A stretch of 64,000 nucleotides of DNA, from assembly GCA_022539475.1 (NCBI GenBank), contig VCMS01000167.1, forward strand, positions 56,212-120,211, given 5' to 3'. Origin of the DNA: Gracilaria domingensis (taxonomy: Eukaryota; Rhodophyta; Florideophyceae; Gracilariales; Gracilariaceae). Positions 38,295 to 51,200 of this stretch are shown piece by piece (position 1 is the stretch's first letter; every line of letters begins with the position of its first letter). A program made the position numbers and the translations under genes. The notes beneath the pieces were generated by a model. The model made no database searches, was not told the DNA's origin, and saw only the letters and a list, made by a program, of their open reading frames with translations.

Positions 38295-39464
38295 TCAGTC
38301 GTCATCTCTCCTATGGATTTTGCTATGATTCATGACCAGCGACAAAAGAGTATTCCCGTAGCCACAACCGGGCTCAGGACAACGGTAATATGGCTTGCAC
38401 ACCTTTCCACGCTCCGTCATATCAAAAACGCTTTGTTTGCAACGCATGCAAAGCCTCTGTAGCGTCCTCCTATCGAAAGCCTGTAATCCACTTGCAGAAG
38501 CCTGTAGTCCACTCGCAGAAACCTGTAATCCACTGGAACCGAGGGAACCAGTAGATATGCGGTTGCGCCTCCCTATTGATTTGTCCAGCGGTCTCAATTT
38601 TCTTGCAATTGCTCATATGCCACTTCAGAGCTGGTTTCTGCCTGCGGCAGCCCCAGCATTGCCATTGGCGTGACTCTTCGGCTTATGAATCCTTTTGTGT
38701 CTCGTTACATGCGCCAGAATAGGATGCGAAAAACTACAGCCTACCACAGGGCAGTAGTACAGTTTGCAAGTCCTTCTGTGGCCTGTGATATCAAAAAACC
38801 ATCGACGGCAAAGAGTACAACGTGTCCTCCCATCAGACCTTCCGTGCTGTTCTCTCATTGCAGGAGGCGAAGGACGAGCATCTCGAAACCCGGATAAGCT
38901 CTGGCCTACAACTGTTGCCCAAAAGTCGGATGAGCTAGGTCCTGCCACGACTGCTCTGGAACCAGATGATCTCGGTCCTGCAGCTGCAGGACCACAGCCG
39001 GACGAGCTAGGGCCTGCAACTGCGGCTTCGAAGCCAAATGAGCTGGGGCCAGCATCTCTAGCTTTGAAGCTGGATGCAAATGGAACAGGACCTGCAGCAG
39101 CTTCCGCTGCTCGCAAGGCTCGTCGCATGAGCGCAGCAGCAGCTGATTCCCCTTGTCCTCCTGCAGCAGCTTCCGCTGCTCGCAAGGCTCGTCGCGTGAG
39201 CACAGCATCATCTGATTCTCCTTTTCCTCCGCTTCCGTCTTCCCTAGCATTAGATCTACATCTTTGGTCATCTGCCCCGGATCTTGATGAAGAATTCATC
39301 GGCACAGCTCGGTTCAAAGGTTTTGCTGGAGAAGAGGAACTGGAGCGAGGAACGCTTCCTGGCTGTCGAGCACTTCGCTCATTGTTTCTCCTGTGTACTA
39401 GTCGTCTTCTATTGTTTTCGTCGTCTCCTACACCACCGGAAGAAGTATGCGTGTGCGAACTCAT
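38295..39464 (-). pseudogene. Zinc-finger gene with two related Cys/His modules, interrupted by stops
   Basis: The first in-frame ATG is 39464 (MSSHTHTSSGG...). The N-terminal part is Ser/Arg/Gly/Ala-rich with a 24-residue duplication (RRALRAAEAAAG twice). A finger module follows: CTLCRRWFFDITGHRRTC, then YYCPVVGCSFSHPILAHVTRHKRIH. The frame stops at 38627-38625 (TGA) and again at 38615-38613 (TGA), then stays open in the same frame to 38295. There it encodes a second module: CMRCKQSVFDMTERGKVCKP, YYRCPEPGCGYGNTLLSLVMNHSKIH. The two modules align well, so an internal duplication is likely. The two TGA codons may mark decay, an unseen intron, or readthrough. If only the first part is made it is a 279-aa protein. 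Confidence 0.6.
39091..39234. repeat. Tandem repeat, 72 bp x 2, within the zinc-finger gene
   Basis: Units at 39091-39162 and 39163-39234 share GCAGCAGCTTCCGCTGCTCG. They are in frame and encode the duplicated Ala/Arg segment. Confidence 0.85.
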
Positions 39465-39476
39465 TTTGTATTTCAA

Positions 39477-42400
39477 GGGTACAAAGGGGTTTTCAGAAGT
39501 TTTGTTTCAAAGTCGCTTTCGGTCTTTGTGTTTCTTTCTGTTCGTTACTCTGATTCGACATTTTCAAGCGCGAGGAAGGGCCCGTATACTTATAGTACAA
39601 CAATCTGCTCCTTCTGCTATCATGGAGAGCAGTTCCTTAAGAGGAGTCTGAGTCTCGGATTCACTGAGGGATTGGACCTATTCTTCTTTTCGTTTTCTGG
39701 GAATGGTGAAATATATTGACTTCTAAATGTATGCCTACAAATTATGAAGAATGAAGGAGAAGAACAATATCATCGCAAGGCTCTGTTTGCTTCCACAAGG
39801 GGAAAACTTATTTTGGCCAAATCTAGATTTGATCTAATTTGAGCTATAACTTGCTGAGAAGTAGTAGTCTTCATCATACACGTGCCTTTTTTCCGTTTAT
39901 TCTTAGAATGGCAGTTTTGTTTAACCCTTGTCGATAATACATGGAATACCTGTATTTCACAGGTTTTCTTACGAGTCGTACTACACTAGGTAGATTGCTA
40001 TATCAATACGCTTGTTTACTGTGCGCAAGTAGCTGACAATGAGATCTTTCATTTGGACTTTTTCGGAACGGAATTGCATCTACAGTCTGCAGGATATAGT
40101 GTAATATAATTATATTCAAAAATGATGCCCAAACCGTTAGAATTTCAAAATATTTCATGTTCATGCGCAGAGTATAGAGAAAGCTTACATTTCTGAACAA
40201 TTTATTTCTCGAAAAAAACAAAACTTTTCTAATATCACAGCTGTGAGTATTGTCAAGATTCAAAACTAACCAAAAACATCATAGTAACTTTGGCCACAAC
40301 ATTAACAATACCGTAATGTAGTTATGTGTGACCGGCACTCCAAAAAAAATAACGCAAGACGTAAAAAGCCGAAAACATATATATTGCTCAACACTACCAG
40401 CCCAAGTATAACGATACATATTATTTGTATCTTGGCTGCCTGTACACCCACACAAGACACCTTGAATATAGATAAGAACTAGTGACAAACATAAATCAAA
40501 AAAGCTAAGAAAAAAAGACGTTCCTTAAAGCTTGATGACTTCAAGCTAAAACAAAAATTCAAGCCAAAAACCCGAAACAAACAAAATCAATCAATAAAAC
40601 AAATAGAATTTCTCTGTGGACCACAAAGATTTTTGATTGGATATAAAACATTTTCTATGTCTTTTGAAGAGTCTAGTTTCGAGAAAAAGTAAAGCAACCT
40701 GGCGATTACAAGCCACATCTTTTTCACGTAGCCTCTTCCAAGTTATTTTTCGGGATCATTCAAATTCGTAGAAATCTAAGACAAATCATGTAATGCTTTT
40801 GTTCCTCGTTCTCTACGAAAACAAAACACTAAATAAATGCAAGACATAAGATACTACAAATTTGTGCTGAAAAACAAAAGTTAGATTAAAATAATGCAAT
40901 ATGGGTACCTTCCCACGAAGAAAATATAAACACCAAGTTGTGCTGACAAAAGAAAAAAACTTTTTTACCACAAATCTGTTTTGCATTGCTTACAAAAAGG
41001 AAACACTGCGAACATGTTAAAGATCTTCCTCTACTAAAAGCATTCTATTACACAGAGCTTTTCTAGGCTGCCACGACTAGCCGAGTGTAAGATCGGATCC
41101 AGATCGTCAAGACAGAACTTTAGAAGTTAAGTAGAAAAGAGTGACTAACACATAAGTGTGGCAGCCTTGACAGAGAAACAAAACCACAGAATAAGGAAAT
41201 TAAAATAGTAGACAACAAAGTAAACTATAAGAGAGAAACCGCGCATGGCCGTAGTATTCCTTACACTGAGTCCAACACAAAAAACAAAAGTAGAACATAC
41301 CCAAAGTTGGGCTTTACGGGGACGCAGAGTAAATAACCGCAGCGCAAAAACTACAATTCTTTCCGATAAAAATTTGTGCACCGCCAAAGGCAAGAGTGGC
41401 TAAAGCCAAATTCTTTGAAGTAGAATAAACCTGGATCAGGCATTATACTCGTGCAACGGTAGCGACGCCGTCGCACTAAGTAATGTTCTCACTAAAATTA
41501 ATAAATATTATTAAGTAAACCACCCATTAATTGTGACAAACGCCGACGTATAGTGGGGCAAAACGGACAAAAACGACCAACATTGCCACCAACGCACTCG
41601 CAAGCAACCAAATGCTATCTCAGTACCATAAATTACCAGCAGAGCAATTAGGGGCAGATATCTTCACATTGTCAATGACTGCTGGATCTGAAAAAGTGTT
41701 AGCGCGATCAAATTGCTGATTTGAACAGCCCTCAACGCCAGTAACGCCGCGACGCGCCGTCGGCCCCACCCTTACGCTCCGGTATTTTTGCGCTTCGATA
41801 TGTCTACGCTCCGGTAGGGTCGCGGGTATCATCTCCACAAGACTTGCAAGTCCTTTCATTTTGGAGATGCTAAACGATTGTGATCGTGATCATGATGAGG
41901 GTACTAGGGACAAATATCTTTACATTCTCAATGACTGTTAGATCTGACATCAATGTCAGCGCGGTCAAACACATTTCTTAATTTCTGTGATTGTAACACC
42001 GTCACTGTTCAAAGCAGTTCAAAGCTTTTACCTCGACTGGGCACTGTAAAAAACTTTACTTTTCGTTTCGCCGTTCCACATCAGTTTACTACGAAGCTCT
42101 ATTCACACACAGTTTATTAGCAAATCTGCATCATTAGCTTTCCACATCTGCCTGTGAAAATCTATTTCCAACAACCAGAAGAGAAAATCGACACGCCAGC
42201 AATATAAAAGCTCCACTATCTTTCAGACCCACTTCTTGCGGAAATGCCAAATCGTAGGATGAAAACGAATACTTCCCTGCCCACGATGCACTCGAAGGAT
42301 ACACCAAGTACGTTTTGAAGGCAATTACAGCTGCTTTTGGTTCTCTACCAAGCTTTTGACCAAGCTGGAGTAGAGAATCATAAAATCAAATAGTGCGAGA

Positions 42401-43546
42401 TTGTAGAGCAATCGCGATTTCGCGTCTGTGACGTGTTCCGTCTCATAACACTTCGGCTCTCCGAGTCGCCTCTACAGCAAGGTTATGAATTTAGGTGGCA
42501 TTCTGACACCATATGGCATGGTGGCACCCGATGGGTTTGATGGAATGGTAACTGGTTGTGGCAGTGGAGCGCGTGTACGCGTGTATGGATTGGCTTTGTT
42601 ACAGAAAAAATTGGATTGGTTTTTAGAATTAGTGGCCGCCAAGGCGGGTCTGCACAAGTGCAACACGCGTGTGGCTCTGCCGTATTTGGCACTACTTAGT
42701 TTAATTATTTAGTTTAATTTGTGGAAACCTACTTAGGTGATGGCGACCTCACCGTCACCACCACAAAGTAAACTCAACCTTGTCCGCGGCTCTGACTCGA
42801 GTGCCTGCGCGTAGTGCACAACTCCCCGAGGAGGGTCACCGCGTACGGTTTTGCTTATTTCATCCCCAAGGGATCACTCAGGTACCCTGATCTAACACTA
42901 CGTTTGTCTTCAGACTGTGTTCGCACATTTATTTGCAGGTGTCTGCTACTCTGGCGTTCAGATATTGTATCGACTCTGTATAGAGGTCTGCCGCGTGGGC
43001 TTAATACACATTGTCACCCTCGGCCCGGGTCTGTTGCCGCTTGTCGCATGACCCCGCCCCCGGGTTTGTCCCTTTTTCTTTTCTTTCCTTTCCCCTTTTT
43101 TCCATCCTTTTCCCTATCTTTTCCCTCTTTTTCGAGGCACCCCGTCGATCTGGGTTCCTCCGCTTCCGCCTCCGATCAGAGATCTCCGACTCTCGGACGT
43201 TTGCTTACAGATCCCCTCTTGGCGATTCCCGCCGTCACCTCCGTGGTATTTCCGAAGTACGGGCGGTTTTACACCCGCGCTATCCGTATACGGAGGGCTC
43301 TTCTGCTGAGTCTACCTCCCAAGGGAGCAAGGATTCGAGCACCTTGAGGGTCATTTCTCCCAAATGGGATTTGCACTACAAGTGGTCTCCCGTCATAGGA
43401 GGGATTCGTTCTTGAATTGATTACGATTTGGAAGTGTTTCCGATTGGAAGTCTTGAAGATTTAGTTGTTTGGAACACTGGTTTTCAGTTGTCTCGTTTTA
43501 TTGTCCCCGCTCTTGGGAGTATCGAAATCGATTCATATCGTTTCCG
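39477..43546. other. Long AT-rich non-coding region, then retroelement leader
   Basis: From 39720 to about 42470 I see no gene on either strand; the DNA is AT-rich with many stops. 42480-43546 lies upstream of the gag gene and is probably the 5' LTR and/or leader of the retroelement, but no LTR pair or primer-binding site could be identified, because the 3' end of the element is missing. Confidence 0.45.
41649..41971 (+). repeat. Direct repeat pair, about 65 bp
   Basis: ATCTTCACATTGTCAATGAC (about 41661) and ATCTTTACATTCTCAATGAC (about 41918) lie in two diverged copies 258 bp apart, each continuing to a GCGCGATCAAA / GCGCGGTCAAA phrase. Confidence 0.65.
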
Positions 43547-45535
43547 ATGCCTACACGTGATCAGGTATCCCGATCTGGCACCAATCGCCCTGTGGGAGGT
43601 TCATCTGCAGTACCGCCTGCCCCGCCGCGATCCCGGCTGTCCGTCCCGGAAGACTTGAACCGTGCTGAACAGACCCCGGTGACCCGAAGAGCATCCTCGG
43701 TTGCGTCTGAGCCATTGGCGATCGCTGCTACAGCGGAAGCTCCACCTGTTGTGGAAACGCCGTCTGCGGCTCAGCCAACTGTCTCTGGCTCACCCGAATT
43801 TAACCTCTTAGAGGCGCAACTCAGAGTGAGTCAACTCGCTCAGAGTTTCCTCTTCGAGGATGTCCAGTCCCTTCGTAGGAAGGTGGATGAGGCCCAGCTT
43901 ATGGACGTTTCAGAAGACATACGTCTTCTGCGAGGTGACGTGAATTCCATTCTGGAAAATCTGGGTTCCCCAGCAACGTTTGTCGAAACGTACCGCTCCT
44001 TCATGGAGGAATGTCGTGAAGAAATGAACCGTTTCCGTGTCTGGTTGAGCTCCCTTGAGAAAATCATCCGTATGGATACCGCGGTTAACGCGAAAGATGA
44101 AGAAGATGAAGGCTTGAAGCATTCGACACACCGTTCGCCGGTTAAGGGACACAGAAGGTCCAAGAAGGAAGTCCGTTATAATTCGGATTCGTCGAGTGGC
44201 GACTCAAGCATTTGCTCTGTGAAGTCGTCGTCCGACTCGTCTGACAGCGAGGACGATGGTCGTCGACACCGCACGCGGTCACGTGTTACAAAGTCGAGAG
44301 CGACGCAAGCCACTCAAGAGGCTATTCGCACCCGTGAGAAGGGTAGGCGCCATCTTGGCTTAAAAGAGTTGAAACCAACGAATCCTTTATACAGGAAGCT
44401 GCTTTCCTATCGGTATTACCGATTGGACGATTCTTCGTCTGACCGCGGTTCGCGAAGCACCGGTAAGGTGAAAGACTACATCAAGCGATTATACATCGTC
44501 ATGCAAACGAAATTCGATGGCGAAGACCCAATCGTGGTGTTAGATTTTCTCGCCCGGTTCGTTCGGGAAGCCGATATACTCGGGATGAGTGAAGCTCAAG
44601 CGTATCTCGCTTTACCGTACTTCTTATCCGGTATGGCGGAGGATCAATTTAATTCTGTTCGAGGTTCCTCGAGAGCGTCCGAAGGTGGAGTTACTTGCTG
44701 GCCAGAAGCGATACAGTACCTTCTCAGGTCGTACGCAACTGCCAACGCGATCCAAAACGCGATCCTCGCTCTCCGAGGTACCAAACAGAAGCCTGGTGAA
44801 ACCGAAACGGTATATTCAACTCGTTTGAATAAAGCGTTTCATCGCTGTGGAAATGTGTACTCTGCTCAAGAGAGATGCACGATGTTCGTGGATGGACTCG
44901 ACCCCGCGATACGGGCTTTGGTGGCTCGTCACCGTGAAGAAAAGCGTCGAATCACTTACCTGGAGCTCGTCCAGTATGCCCAGGCAGAGGGTGAAACGCT
45001 TCGTGCGTGACAAGAACCGAGGCTCCGGTCTAAGGCATTGTTCGCCGAAGGGTCAGTTCCATCTTCATCCATGCTCAATGGAAACTCCGTGAAGCCGGAT
45101 ATAGATCAGGTGCACTTCGTGGGAAGCAATCCGGACTCATTCGGAACGTCAGAGTTACCGTCATCATCGGTTGATACCCCTGAGGGTGACCCTGCTCTGT
45201 ATGCAGGAAGAGCTCGCGTACCCGCCGCACCGCTTCCTCATGCGTCCAACGGTTCTCGTTTTTCCCGCCCCGGTTGGGTAGGCACCGCTCCACAGCGTCG
45301 TGACGATGGTTATCGGTTACCAAAGAAGTCGACGTCAACCATCTGTCATTTCTGTTTCCGACATGGTCACATATCACCTGCGTGTATGTTGCCCGCTCGG
45401 AAGATGTCGAGTATCCTCGTACAGTACGAGTCGCTCACGCCAGCTGAGAAATCTCGTGTTCCGAGTGCCTCATATGAAGCCATCAAGGCCTTTCTAGGCG
45501 CCCCTGATACAGGGAAGGACAAGAAGACCGAATAA
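43547..45535 (+). CDS. gag: Gag protein with CCHC zinc knuckle and an in-frame TGA
   Basis: The start is the ATG at 43547 (MPTRDQVSRSG...). The N-terminal half is Ser/Pro-rich with a coiled-coil-like stretch (LRVSQLAQSFLFEDVQSLRR). An acidic/Ser segment follows, then the capsid-type helical region (YIKRLYIVMQTKFDGEDPIV... FLSGMAEDQFNSV). The frame stops with a single TGA at 45008-45010 and continues in the same frame to 45535, ending with the zinc knuckle CHFCFRHGHISPAC (C-x2-C-x4-H-x4-C, 45343 onward). The knuckle normally belongs to Gag, so the TGA either is a recent mutation or is read through. The protease lies in the -1 frame. Confidence 0.78.
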
Positions 45536-45651
45536 GCTCGGAACCCTGAGGAACAGGTTGAAGCGCGCGCACCCGCACGAGAGGGTCTACCTGGACCCAG
45601 GAACGGAGATAATTTGCCGAATCCGGCGACTTCCGTTTCGAAAAACTAAGT

Positions 45652-46012
45652 TTGGGAGTCTCCCCTACGGGAGGGGCGTCTTCTGAGCCGAAGTTGAAGA
45701 CGCTCGAGGCGCGGAAGCCTCGCTCCCTAGTCCGAATCCTGACAAGGAGACAGGCTGCAGACGCAGACTCTAAACAGCTGGCTGTTTTGCGTCGTCCATG
45801 GATACGTTCCCGTAATCACCGTATCCCGGATAGATTCTTGGTTATGTCCAAGAGGAATTATAAGGTTTACGCCGACCTCGGCCTTTCCAACCAGTTTATG
45901 GTTCGACAACTGTCTGTCCTGGACACATGTGCCGCCCCTAACTTAATCAATTCAGCGATTGTACCCCCGGTACTTCGGGCTCTCGTTCCCCAGAGAAGTA
46001 TACAGATGCTCA
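45652..46012 (+). CDS. Retroelement aspartic protease, N-terminal half
   Basis: The -1 frame relative to gag. The fragment SVLDTCAAPNLINSAIV carries the active-site region of retropepsins, but the usual Asp-Thr-Gly reads Asp-Thr-Cys, which should inactivate it. The frame ends where the GATATCC-rich insertion begins; the protease resumes at about 46405 with YIPLVVKLGGYVVQLDFIV and VILGCDFC. Together they would form one protease split by about 390 bp. Confidence 0.6.
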
Positions 46013-46400
46013 AATGATACCCCATAGATTAGAAATCCGTATGTCTTTTGGGTATCATCTGGATATCTTACGTATGTCCATGATATCCCTGTGACATCCA
46101 GTAGATATGACAGATGATGTACGAAATGATACTCTTTTGATGCCCTTGAGACATGCATCAACTACTTTGAAAGATATAACAGTAGACATGACGAATGATT
46201 TCGAAAACCAAAGTTGCTTCTCTTGGAATTGCTCGGACATCATTCGGACATCCAGAAATCAGACGAATATCAATGGTATGGATATTGGGAGCATTGTAGT
46301 GTATCTTATGTACATCGGCCGTATATCCAACGTCGGAAATCAGATGGATATCCGAGAAATCATTCGGATATCCAAAGCATATCTAAGGAATATCAAGCGG
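46013..46400. repeat. GATATCC-rich insertion 1 in the protease region
   Basis: About 390 bp made of short irregular variants of GATATCC, TGATACC, ATCCGA and GACATCC. It splits the protease. Similar composition recurs at 47695-48000. No target duplication was clear. The phrases are too irregular for a simple satellite. Confidence 0.6.
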
Positions 46401-46404
46401 ATAT

Positions 46405-47694
46405 CGAAGTGTTTCCCTGGGTTCGTTCCGGTCCTTCCCTCGATATTTCGGACGCGAACAATAACCCGTTGAAAACGGTTGGATACATTCCCCTCGTCGT
46501 GAAGTTAGGCGGTTACGTCGTTCAGCTCGACTTCATTGTATGCGACTCACTCGCAGCACCGGTTATCCTCGGTTGTGATTTCTGCGACCGCTTTATCGAA
46601 GCGATACGCCCTCGAGCGAAAACCGTTGAAATCGTGGATGGCTCTACTATCCCGATTGTTCGGAAACCGCTCAAGCGGGCAACCCAGAAGCGGGTACCAA
46701 TACCTGCCGCTCAGGAAGTAACGAACATGGACCCCGTTTCGACGAAGCTTCGCGTTGCGAAATCGGTTGCAATTCCACCGGAATCCCAGTGCTGGGTCTC
46801 GTGTGTCTCCAAACAACACGGAGTGCACGTGGTCCGACCGTCCGAGTCGTTGTACAACCAACTTCAACTTGCAGTTGCCAACGGTGTCGTTTCTATCGAA
46901 CCCGATGCCCCTTTTAAGGTACTTGTCGCCAACGTTGGCAAAACCACACAGTGGTTAGTCAGAAACCAGGTACTGGGCTCAGTTCGGCCTTACCCTAAGG
47001 CTCTCGTGCCGACACGGATTCCGATATCGGATGTTCTCGGCGTCCTAGACCCCAAGGAGGGGGAGGAGCTATCCAGAAGTTCGGAAGAAGACGATACTGT
47101 TACGGCAAACAATGGAGATGATTCGGGTCTCGAACGTCCGATAGCTTCGGTTAAGGCGCTACCGCCGGGATGCGAGCAGACAGATCCTGTCGAGGAGTTA
47201 GAGAAATTGGACTTGAGCCATATTCCCGCAACTCATCGGGAGAAACTGAGGGATATGCTGAGGGAGTTTATTCCCATGTGGGATGGTTCCCTTGGCACCA
47301 TAGGGGTCACGGAACACCGTATTGATCTTCTACCAGGCACACGGCCTATTTCACAACACCCATATCGGGCAGGGCCGACCGCTCGGGAAGAAGAGAAATC
47401 TCAAGTTGAGAAAATGCTACGAGCAGGTGTAATTGAGCCCGGTCAGTCTTCTTGGCCGTCACCAGTCGTATTGGTTCCGAAACCGGATGGATTGTGGCGA
47501 TTCTGAATCGAATACAGACGACTGAACGCAGTGGCCGTCAAAGACGTTTATCCGATTTCTCGGATGGACGAGTACATTGACTCACTTGGGAGTGCCTCGG
47601 TGTTCATCGCCTTTGACGCCAATTGGGGACACTGGCAAGTTCCAATACGGAAGGAAGATCGGGATCAAACGGCTTTCGTCTGTCATCAGCCCCA
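46405..47694 (+). CDS. pol: Pol fragment: protease C-terminus and start of reverse transcriptase
   Basis: It begins with the protease flap and C-terminal part (VVKLGGYVVQLDFIVCDSLA, PVILGCDFCDRF), then a linker, then the RT N-terminus: HRIDLLPGTRPISQHPYRAG, MLRAGVIEPGQSSWPSPVVL, VPKPDGLWRF. A TGA at 47504-47506 sits exactly where the family has Cys in W-R-F-C-(I/V)-(D/E)-Y-R. The same frame then continues IEYRRLNAVAVKDVYPISRM, SVFIAFDANWGHWQVPI (first catalytic Asp) and DQTAFVCHQP, and ends at about 47694. The rest of RT, RNase H and integrase are missing. Confidence 0.75.
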
Positions 47695-48232
47695 GTGAGC
47701 CATCTTGATATCCCAAGAATATGCGTATGATGTCCTGTAGAAAATACGTTTTACACTGTATTTTGGGCTTGTCAGAGCATGTAATGGATGTGCAAATGAT
47801 GCGCCAAAACTATACGTGTGATACGCAATTGATGTCCGTAAATGATGCGCAAATCATGCGCGTGATTTACCCAGTGGATACCCGAAATATATTCCGATGA
47901 TATACGAAGTGATGCCCGTGTGATGCTCCGTATATATCCATAATTGGTACATATTGATGCTCCTATGATATCCGAAGGATATCTATCTATCCGTCTATTA
48001 TATGTGATGGTTATTGGTGAAATTCTATTCTGGTTGCTATTTGGAAATGTTTTTTTTAATCTCCTCCCTGTTACATGTATCCGATATTTGAACCGCTACA
48101 ATGGAAACGGTACTGCCATATCTGTAAATCTCAGTTTGCCTGTTCCTCCGTCACGCCAGCCAGTAATCGTGACTTCAAACTTCACCAGTGTCTAGTTTTT
48201 TGTAGAGATCTTGAAACTATCCTAAACGTCCT
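47695..48232. other. GATATCC/TGATGC-rich segment 2 and spacer
   Basis: From the point where RT ends, short variants of TGATGC, GATATCC and ATGATGCGC recur to about 48000, in the same style as 46013-46400. 48050-48232 shows nothing recognisable. Confidence 0.5.
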
Positions 48233-51200
48233 TCAGAGCAGCCCACCCAGAACAGTTGAAACGTGTCCCAATGCGCCGAATTGATAGTGCAATGGATCAA
48301 GGAAAACACGACGCAGGTCGAAATCCAGGTATCCCACATGGCGCTTGATACACGATATGTCCTCAACGCTCCTGCGAGTATCGCGCAATGTTCCCCGGCG
48401 CTGATTCTGTTGTAAACGATTGTAAGGAAGACCAGTCTGGGCGTCTAGGTTGAGTCCGTACTGCCAATTGACACGCACAAGCGGAAGCTTCTTGTCGAAC
48501 TGTATCTGCTCGCCTGGTCTTCGATAAGAAATTTGTGCTTCCCAAATCTCGTCTACACACCCGTAGTACAGTTCAAATGAATGCTGTGAAGTTCTAGAGC
48601 GCTGAGAGAAACTAGATCCTCCATGTTGAAAGTGTGCTGCAACCCAACACCTTTGTCGCGCTCTGTGAAGTTCTTGTCGCACTCGCCTTTGAAACTCATT
48701 ATGACTCTCGATTCTCAATGAATTATTGTCGCACTTGATGGTAGCACATGGAAACAAGAGCAACCTACAAACATTGACATCATAGCATGTTATTGGCAGT
48801 AACGACTGAGCGTACTGCACAATCTGATGTTTTCGTTCTGTTCCACCCACCTCTGTGCTCTTTCCAACTATAGTCAGCCCTGTACCTGGTACTGTGTAAG
48901 AGGCAGCGCGAGTTGAGCCATAGTGTGACACAGATAGACATTCTGAATCCATTCTGGAATCGATGGAATGTGTTCGATACTGATTGGAACTGAAAAGTGG
49001 GTCCCCTGCATCCGCTGACGTCTGCTGCTGACCACTTCCAAACCCACCATTTAACATGTGCAACGCAAATATAGTATGCGTCTTGTGGAAAAGGTTGGCT
49101 TCAGGGCGATGTAGAGATCTCCTAATATCTGCCATAGCACCTGCCACCCGCTCTACCAGAAACTGAGAAACATTTCGGAGAGGTCTACATTCTCGCATCA
49201 TTTGCGGAAGATGCAGAATTGCATGTGTAGTGGGGGTGAGACAAAAGGGTTCAGCGTCACTGGTATGGAAGACCTGGACGAAGAGGGAATGCGCCGTGCT
49301 TAACCATTGTTCCATGCGACCGACATCGTCCATCGTTGGTCTCGTATCAAATAATACATGCGTCACTTTCGCAGTTAGAGACCATAACGCTGTTATTCTG
49401 GGGTCAATGGATTCCTTGTTGAAAACAGTCGTACCATAATACAAAGCAAAGTTCATGTAGTCCTCCGCCTTGTACCCGCCATTATATGCAAATGATTCAG
49501 GAGGCCTTCCCCATGACGAAGGTATTCCGTAATATCCAGTAGCCAGCGATCGGTTTATGGCCGCCAAGTCCTCCGCTCGTACTACATAACTAGATAAAGC
49601 ATTGATGCACTTCGGGTGTGAACCTGTACACAGAGATATCAAATGCTTCACCCACCCTTGAAGCCAAAGATGCATAGGATCGTAGGGAGAACATTTCACA
49701 ACATCGATATCTAATGCTGCAAGTAATGGTCTCCGTTTGATTCTTGTGTTCCGCATTATTCTCTGTTTCTCCGCCTTGCTCCGTGCCAGTTCAATCTGGC
49801 TCCAAGTGAGTGCCGTGCAAGCACTTGTCCTGGGCCTGGGGCATTCTGATGCAATAAAGTTCGAAGTAGGACCTGAAAGAGCATGAGATGTTCGAATTGT
49901 GTCAAGATTGCTGGCCTCACTTAACATCCACAAATGTGTGCCAGCTTCGGACGCTCTATGAGCCTGCTTATGTCACCTTCTACAGGGAAACTCGGCATTA
50001 TGTCCCTTCACACCCAGCAATTTGCTCGCTGCAGGCCAGTCTGCTGTCACGAATAACAAGTAGGCAAACACTGTTCTCACTTTCCCGTCATAGCATTCCA
50101 TCCTCACCCCGTTCTCCAAACATTTTATCATTCACCAATGGTATCAAAAATGTGTCAAAAAGATCATTGTCATGAGATCCGGGAACAAAGCCACACAAGA
50201 GAACATTTGATGCATTGAAGCGCCGATCGGAGCCGTAGTTCAGGACAGTAAACATCAGCGGCCACAAAGATCTTGTCATCCTTCGCCCTTTGAATACTTC
50301 AACGCCATCGGAAGAGAAGGATAGGAAGACATACAATTCTTGTTCTGCATCCCATGTTCTCAAGCGCTCTCCGTGCCGATCCCTGAAATATTGTCCACTG
50401 TAGTAGTCGTTCAGGTCAGTGTAGTTCAATATATTAGCACCGACCGCTTCATACGCCACTCTGCAGCCGTCCATAATACAGTTGAAAGTGTCCTTCTCAC
50501 GACATAGAGCTCCAATCTGGTCGGAGACTAGCCTGTACCAGTACTTGTGACCGCCTGATACCAAAAGTCTACAGGTATTACTAGGCCAGGACACATTATC
50601 GAAATCTCTGTCGAAAACTGGAGCATGTTCTTCTCTGCACATTACTCCGTAAAACCGTTTGACCCCTGTTCTTCTCCTGATGAAGTTGATTGTAGAGTCG
50701 TAGCTAAATCTGGACGAAACAACATTGGTGACAAGAAGTCTCCAAGCGTTATTCTCAGATAGACCTCCATTCTCAACTATGAACAGTACCTCCAGCAGTC
50801 GTTTTGCTTCCGCCTCTCTTACAGAGTCCGTCAGTGCATATGAGAGAGTCTGCGCCGTACCAATCGTATGCTCCCATGATGCTAAGGAAAGATGCTGTGA
50901 AACGTCTGAGCATTCACTTCCATGACTTTCTAAACGTTCTCCATTACCGTTCTCTACGACCTCATCACTGAAAATGTTAGCATCTTCATTGTTGTGATCA
51001 GCAGGGTTGGGTATGTGGAATACATGATGTTACTCCGATGATAACGTTGGCCCCTGATCTGAAAGACCTTTGTCTTGGTGCTGTACTCGGGCAGTAGAGC
51101 CTTCCAGATTTTCATTTAGATCGCTTTGTCCCGCAGAGAAGCGACGTCGCTTTGCGGTCCGTGATTCTTCATATTTAGGAGGAAGAGAGTGTGCGTTGTC

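Larger units (their letters stand above)
43547..47694 (+). mobile_element. Ty3/gypsy-type retroelement, truncated and interrupted
   Basis: Order gag (CCHC knuckle), aspartic protease, reverse transcriptase, all on the plus strand. RT stops after its first third, with no YxDD, RNase H or integrase in the window. Two GATATCC-rich segments interrupt it (about 46013-46400) or end it (from 47695). No LTRs were found. Not able to move on its own as seen. Confidence 0.78.

Noticed and set aside
39720-42470. Organelle-derived insertion in the AT-rich region
   Set aside because: No recognisable organelle gene or tRNA could be read in it; AT richness alone is not enough.
45990-46472. Small ORF in the GATATCC-rich insertion
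   Set aside because: Its sequence is made of Ile/Asp/Met repeats produced by the short DNA motif; no protein signature.
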